Shown piece after piece: positions 61,745 to 64,000 of a stretch of DNA of 64,000 bases. The translations under genes were made by a program, and so were the position numbers. Every line of letters starts with the position of its first letter. Position 1 is the stretch's first letter. The stretch is taken from positions 48,966 to 112,965 of the forward strand of contig DFQY01000053.1 in the NCBI GenBank assembly GCA_002378005.1. The letters are read 5' to 3'. Origin of the DNA: Flavobacteriales bacterium UBA3477. GTDB taxonomy: Bacteria; Bacteroidota; Bacteroidia; Flavobacteriales; Schleiferiaceae. The notes beneath the pieces are model-generated. The model worked only from the letters and a program-made list of their open reading frames with translations, was not told the origin of the DNA and searched no databases.

Positions 61745-62131
61745 TTAGTTCGGGCGGTTTAAGTGTTGAATTTGAAAAAGATAAATACGCATCTGCCCCA
61801 CCTCATTTTGCAACCGGTAGTATAATTCATGGATTTCGTGTAGCACATGTTCTATCCCGGGAAAATCAAGTCCTTCTTGAATGATGCATCTCAGTAAGGT
61901 CTTAAACTCAATGACTTGGTGTACAAGAAAATCATACGCCAGGATGTGTTGTTCCAAAGGGCTTTGTTCATTGAATTCACAAATTGCTTGAGTCATAAAA
62001 GCATGGCATTGCAACATACTTTCATAAACAGGTTGGCCTTTAAGCTCGTGGAAATACGTGAGGACGCGATGAGCGGATTGCTGAAGATAGAAAGTCGATT
62101 TACTCTGGATCAAATGTGTATTATTGTACAT
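61745..62131 (-). CDS. Small all-helical protein, unknown
   Basis: A 128-residue helical protein started at ATG 62131 (MYNNTHLIQSKS); the six-base longer start is a TTG. It has a short N-terminal similarity to the gene that follows it (QPVYESML here, QPMYQESL there), which suggests the two are distant paralogues. No family is recognised. It is the first gene of the helical/helical/DUF58 operon; it could help dock the DUF58 protein, but this is speculation from context. Confidence 0.45.
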   Translation of the reverse strand: MYNNTHLIQSKSTFYLQQSAHRVLTYFHELKGQPVYESMLQCHAFMTQAICEFNEQSPLEQHILAYDFLVHQVIEFKTLLRCIIQEGLDFPGIEHVLHEIHELYYRLQNEVGQMRIYLFQIQHLNRPN

Positions 62132-62363
62132 TATCAATGTATTTGATTGTTGTTAATTGAAAATCGAAGGCATTGGTGGTATGAGGTGGACCATTGGCCC
62201 ATCGGTTCTCGAAAAAAATGTAATTCACGCCAATCTTGCCGGTTAAATGGGATTGTTATCATAGCGACTTAGGTTAAGTTCGATTTTAAAACTACGAGGA
62301 TATCCCTCAAAAAATTGTGTATTTGGAAAACTTTAGGTTATCCACAATACCTATTTTAGAGCC
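62132..62363. other. Intergenic region with a consensus DnaA-box sequence
   Basis: A 232-bp non-coding gap between divergent genes. It has an exact TTATCCACA at 62338-62346 (E. coli-type DnaA box) 18 nt before the kinase ATG. No second clear box, no long palindrome and no promoter of the TAnnTTTG type were found (nearest TATTTTAG at 62352-62359). By chance about two TTATnCACA matches are expected in 64 kb, so this alone is not evidence of an origin. Confidence 0.4.
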
Positions 62364-63347
62364 ATGATTATCACGAAGACCCCATTCCGTATTTCCTTTG
62401 TTGGCGGCGGTAGTGACTTACCTGCCTTCTTCGAAAAACAAAAAGGTGCCGTGCTTAGTACTAGCATTAATAAGTACATGTACATTAGCACTCATCAGTA
62501 CTTTGAAGCAGATAAAATCCGTTGTAAGTACTCTCAAACAGAAACTGTTGGTGATGTCAATGAATTGAAGCATCCCATCCTTAGAACAGTGTTAAGTGAT
62601 TTTAATCTCAATGGCATTGAGGTGAGTTCCATTGCGGATATTCCCGGCGGAACTGGTATGGGTAGCAGCTCGAGCTTTACTGTAGGCTTACTGCACAATC
62701 TGAATACTTATATCGAAAAAGAAGTAAGCAAGGAGGAATTGGGTGCCGGTGCGTGTCGCATTGAAATTGAGCTTTTAGGCGAACCCATTGGCAAGCAAGA
62801 TCAATATGCCGCCGCCTACGGAGGCTTGAATGTCATTGAGTTCAATACGGACGGTACGGTGACGGTGAGTCCCGTGAATATTAGTAATGAGATTAGGGAC
62901 CAATTGGACCAAAATTTAAAACTCTATTATCTGGGCAACCAAAGATCTGCCAGCGCCATTCTTTCCGAACAGAAGAAAAATACCTCCGCTGAGGATAAGT
63001 TCAAAGCCTTGGAACATATGGTGAGCTTAGTATATAAGCTTCGAGATAGCTTAGAAGCCGGGAGATTGGATGATTTTGGAGCCTTGATGCATGAGAATTG
63101 GCTTTTAAAGCAGCAGTTGGCTTCAGGAATTAGTACACCTCAAATCACTGAAACTTACGATGCTGGCTTGAACGCTGGTGCATTAGGCGGTAAGTTATTG
63201 GGAGCCGGTGGTGGCGGCTTTATGCTGTTCTATGCCCCCGCAGATGTGCATGAAGTACTGGATTCGGCAATGGAAAATGTTGGGGCTACCCCTTTTGAGT
63301 TTTCTATGGAAACGGAAGGCTCCAAACTCATACATGTGGAAAGATAA
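62364..63347 (+). CDS. GHMP kinase, D-glycero-alpha-D-manno-heptose 7-phosphate kinase type (HddA-like)
   Basis: A 327-residue sugar kinase of the GHMP fold. The N-terminus TPFRISFVGGGSDLPAFF and the ATP loop PGGTGMGSSSSFTVG (about residues 93-107) are typical of HddA-type kinases. The C-terminal GGKLLGAGGGGFMLFY is the third GHMP motif. It would phosphorylate heptose 7-phosphate at C1, the step before the phosphatase/guanylyltransferase fusion at 16350-17645. Specificity is inferred from motif and partner; a related fucokinase or galactokinase-like activity is possible. Confidence 0.85.
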   Translation: MIITKTPFRISFVGGGSDLPAFFEKQKGAVLSTSINKYMYISTHQYFEADKIRCKYSQTETVGDVNELKHPILRTVLSDFNLNGIEVSSIADIPGGTGMGSSSSFTVGLLHNLNTYIEKEVSKEELGAGACRIEIELLGEPIGKQDQYAAAYGGLNVIEFNTDGTVTVSPVNISNEIRDQLDQNLKLYYLGNQRSASAILSEQKKNTSAEDKFKALEHMVSLVYKLRDSLEAGRLDDFGALMHENWLLKQQLASGISTPQITETYDAGLNAGALGGKLLGAGGGGFMLFYAPADVHEVLDSAMENVGATPFEFSMETEGSKLIHVER

Positions 63348-63360
63348 TCTGCATAAACGC

Positions 63361-63388
63361 TTGCATTAAATTACTTTCCTTACTTTTG
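63361..63388 (+). promoter_or_regulatory. Promoter of rpsP
   Basis: TTG (63361-63363), 17-nt spacer and TACTTTTG (63381-63388) match the Bacteroidota consensus exactly. The leader that follows (~50 nt) contains a GGGT/ACCC hairpin and an A/T inverted repeat that could cover the start codon. Confidence 0.75.
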
Positions 63389-63442
63389 CGCCTCATTAAT
63401 TATTAATTAACTGGGTTTCGGACCCTTGTAAAACAATTAATT

Positions 63443-64000
63443 ATGGCAACAAAGATTCGTTTGCAACGTGGTGGACGCAAAGCACGTCCTATTTACTCAA
63501 TCGTAGTGGCAGATACTCGCGCTAAGCGTGACGGTCGTTTCATCGAGAAACTAGGTACGTACAATCCTAACACCAACCCGGCAACAATCGATCTAAACTT
63601 TGACTCAGCTCTATCTTGGGTCATGAAAGGTGCTCAGCCTACTGATACTGCTCGTGCAATTCTATCTTACCGTGGTGTAATGATGAAAAAGCACTTGTTG
63701 GAAGGGGTACGCAAAGGTGCTTTGACTGAAGAGCAAGCAGAAGCAAAGTTTGAAACTTGGACAAACGAGAAAGAGTCTAAGATTCAAAACAAGGTAGAAT
63801 CTCTAGCGAGTGCCGATGTTAAGGCGAAGTCTGACCGTTTGGCGGCTGAAGCTGAAGCAAACAAAGCACGTGCTGCGGCTATTGCTGCTGCAAATGCACC
63901 TGTAGAGGAAGCACCAGCTGAAGAAGTTGAAGCTGAAGAAGCTACTGCAGAAGAGGTAGAAGCTACTGAGGAAGCACCTGCTGAAGAAGTAGTTGCTGAA
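63443..64000 (+). CDS. rpsP: 30S ribosomal protein S16 with acidic C-terminal extension (3' cut by window edge)
   Basis: The frame is open from ATG 63443 to the window end (186 codons), so the gene is incomplete here. The first ~80 residues are standard S16 (KIRLQRGGRKARPIYSIVVAD and GRFIEKLGTYNP). After this comes a lysine/glutamate helical segment and then a Glu/Ala/Val-rich repetitive tail (EEAPAEEVEAEEATAEEV). Long acidic S16 tails occur in Bacteroidota; their role is not known to me. The ribosomal RNA-binding part is intact. It has its own exact-consensus promoter. Confidence 0.95.
   Translation, partial: MATKIRLQRGGRKARPIYSIVVADTRAKRDGRFIEKLGTYNPNTNPATIDLNFDSALSWVMKGAQPTDTARAILSYRGVMMKKHLLEGVRKGALTEEQAEAKFETWTNEKESKIQNKVESLASADVKAKSDRLAAEAEANKARAAAIAAANAPVEEAPAEEVEAEEATAEEVEATEEAPAEEVVAE

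Noticed and set aside
62338..62346. Exact DnaA box TTATCCACA as a replication-origin signal
   Set aside because: Only one clear copy, no cluster, no dnaA/dnaN nearby, and about two such matches are expected by chance in 64 kb counting both strands and the degenerate position.
61329..62363. Diversity-generating retroelement suggested by the Avd-like protein
   Set aside because: No reverse transcriptase gene, no C-type-lectin target and no near-identical template/variable repeat pair was found in the window.
1..64000. CRISPR arrays, insertion sequences, integrases, phage genes
   Set aside because: No repeated spacer-like structure, transposase motif or terminal inverted repeat was seen; gene content is chromosomal core throughout.

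Overview
The window is a gene-dense chromosomal segment (63 annotated features of coding or RNA type packed with gaps that are almost always below 100 bp) from a member of the Bacteroidota, most likely a marine flavobacterium-type organism (Flavobacteriales, Cryomorphaceae/Schleiferiaceae-like; the family is inference). Evidence: several TTG-N17-21-TAnnTTTG promoters (the Bacteroidota sigma-A consensus), type IX secretion C-terminal sorting domains on two secreted proteins, a single-chain alpha/beta 2-oxoacid dehydrogenase E1, a RibB with a decayed GTP-cyclohydrolase half, a S16 protein with a long acidic tail, a CarboxypepD_reg-like TonB receptor, and DUF5723/YwqK/DUF6095-type proteins. I see no insertion sequence, integrase, phage gene or CRISPR array: this is core chromosome.

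Layout. 1-4.1 kb: 3' end of a RelA/SpoT (p)ppGpp enzyme, a Fur-family regulator, purA, and an OstA/LptA-like LPS-transport protein that starts on the purA stop codon and carries a textbook intrinsic-terminator hairpin in its first codons. 4.1-9.4 kb: MazG-like pyrophosphohydrolase, a tiny membrane protein, the fused E1, an RsmB-type rRNA methyltransferase, murQ and a two-helix membrane protein. 9.4-15.7 kb (minus): T9SS-secreted subtilase, mnmA, a YwqK/MORN protein and two tandem paralogous Gly-rich outer-membrane proteins, divergent from a small secreted Cys/His protein. 16.1-17.6 kb: tRNA-Asp and a heptose-1-P guanylyltransferase/heptose-bisphosphate phosphatase fusion. 17.6-25.5 kb: TamB-like giant protein head-to-head with tsaD, then rimB-like/rimK/rsmE and a rhomboid protease. 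25.5-34.6 kb: rarA, an OmpA/TPR/propeller protein, an NadR-like ATPase, recQ, fmt, HU, pdxH, yqgE and a class IV aminotransferase. 34.6-39.1 kb: T9SS-sorted hydrolase-fold protein and a TonB-dependent receptor. 39.1-48.0 kb: a tight eight-gene minus-strand operon (arginine-deiminase-like, ctlX, argS, pepD, ffh, folD, queE, tsaC). 48.1-60.4 kb: ftsK, lolA, lptF/G-like permease, two glycosyltransferases, ribB, an ABC-membrane-domain-like protein, then a lipoprotein with a DUF5723 partner. 60.5-62.1 kb (minus): DUF58 protein with two small helical proteins, one resembling Avd-type four-helix bundles. 62.4-64 kb: a heptose-7-phosphate kinase-type GHMP kinase and rpsP cut by the window edge.

Functional threads: envelope biogenesis (OstA-like, LolA, LptF/G-like, TamB-like, GDP-heptose enzymes, OmpA/PorE-like protein, MurQ); tRNA and ribosome maturation (TsaC, TsaD, QueE, MnmA, RsmB-like, RsmE, RimK, Fmt, ArgS, Ffh, S16); and a possible two-step arginine to citrulline to ornithine route. 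The most unusual signals are at the DNA level: the terminator-like hairpin inside the ostA-like signal-peptide codons, a single CATG holding two possible opposed start codons, two TTAA sites holding two opposed stop codons, and a set of -7 promoter boxes only 4-8 nt from start codons, including a perfectly centred symmetric element in the 17-bp pdxH/yqgE gap, which together suggest leaderless, bidirectional transcription starts. At the protein level the best candidates are the paralogous Gly-rich membrane proteins, the two-zinc-site secreted protein, and the Avd-like/DUF58 cluster.
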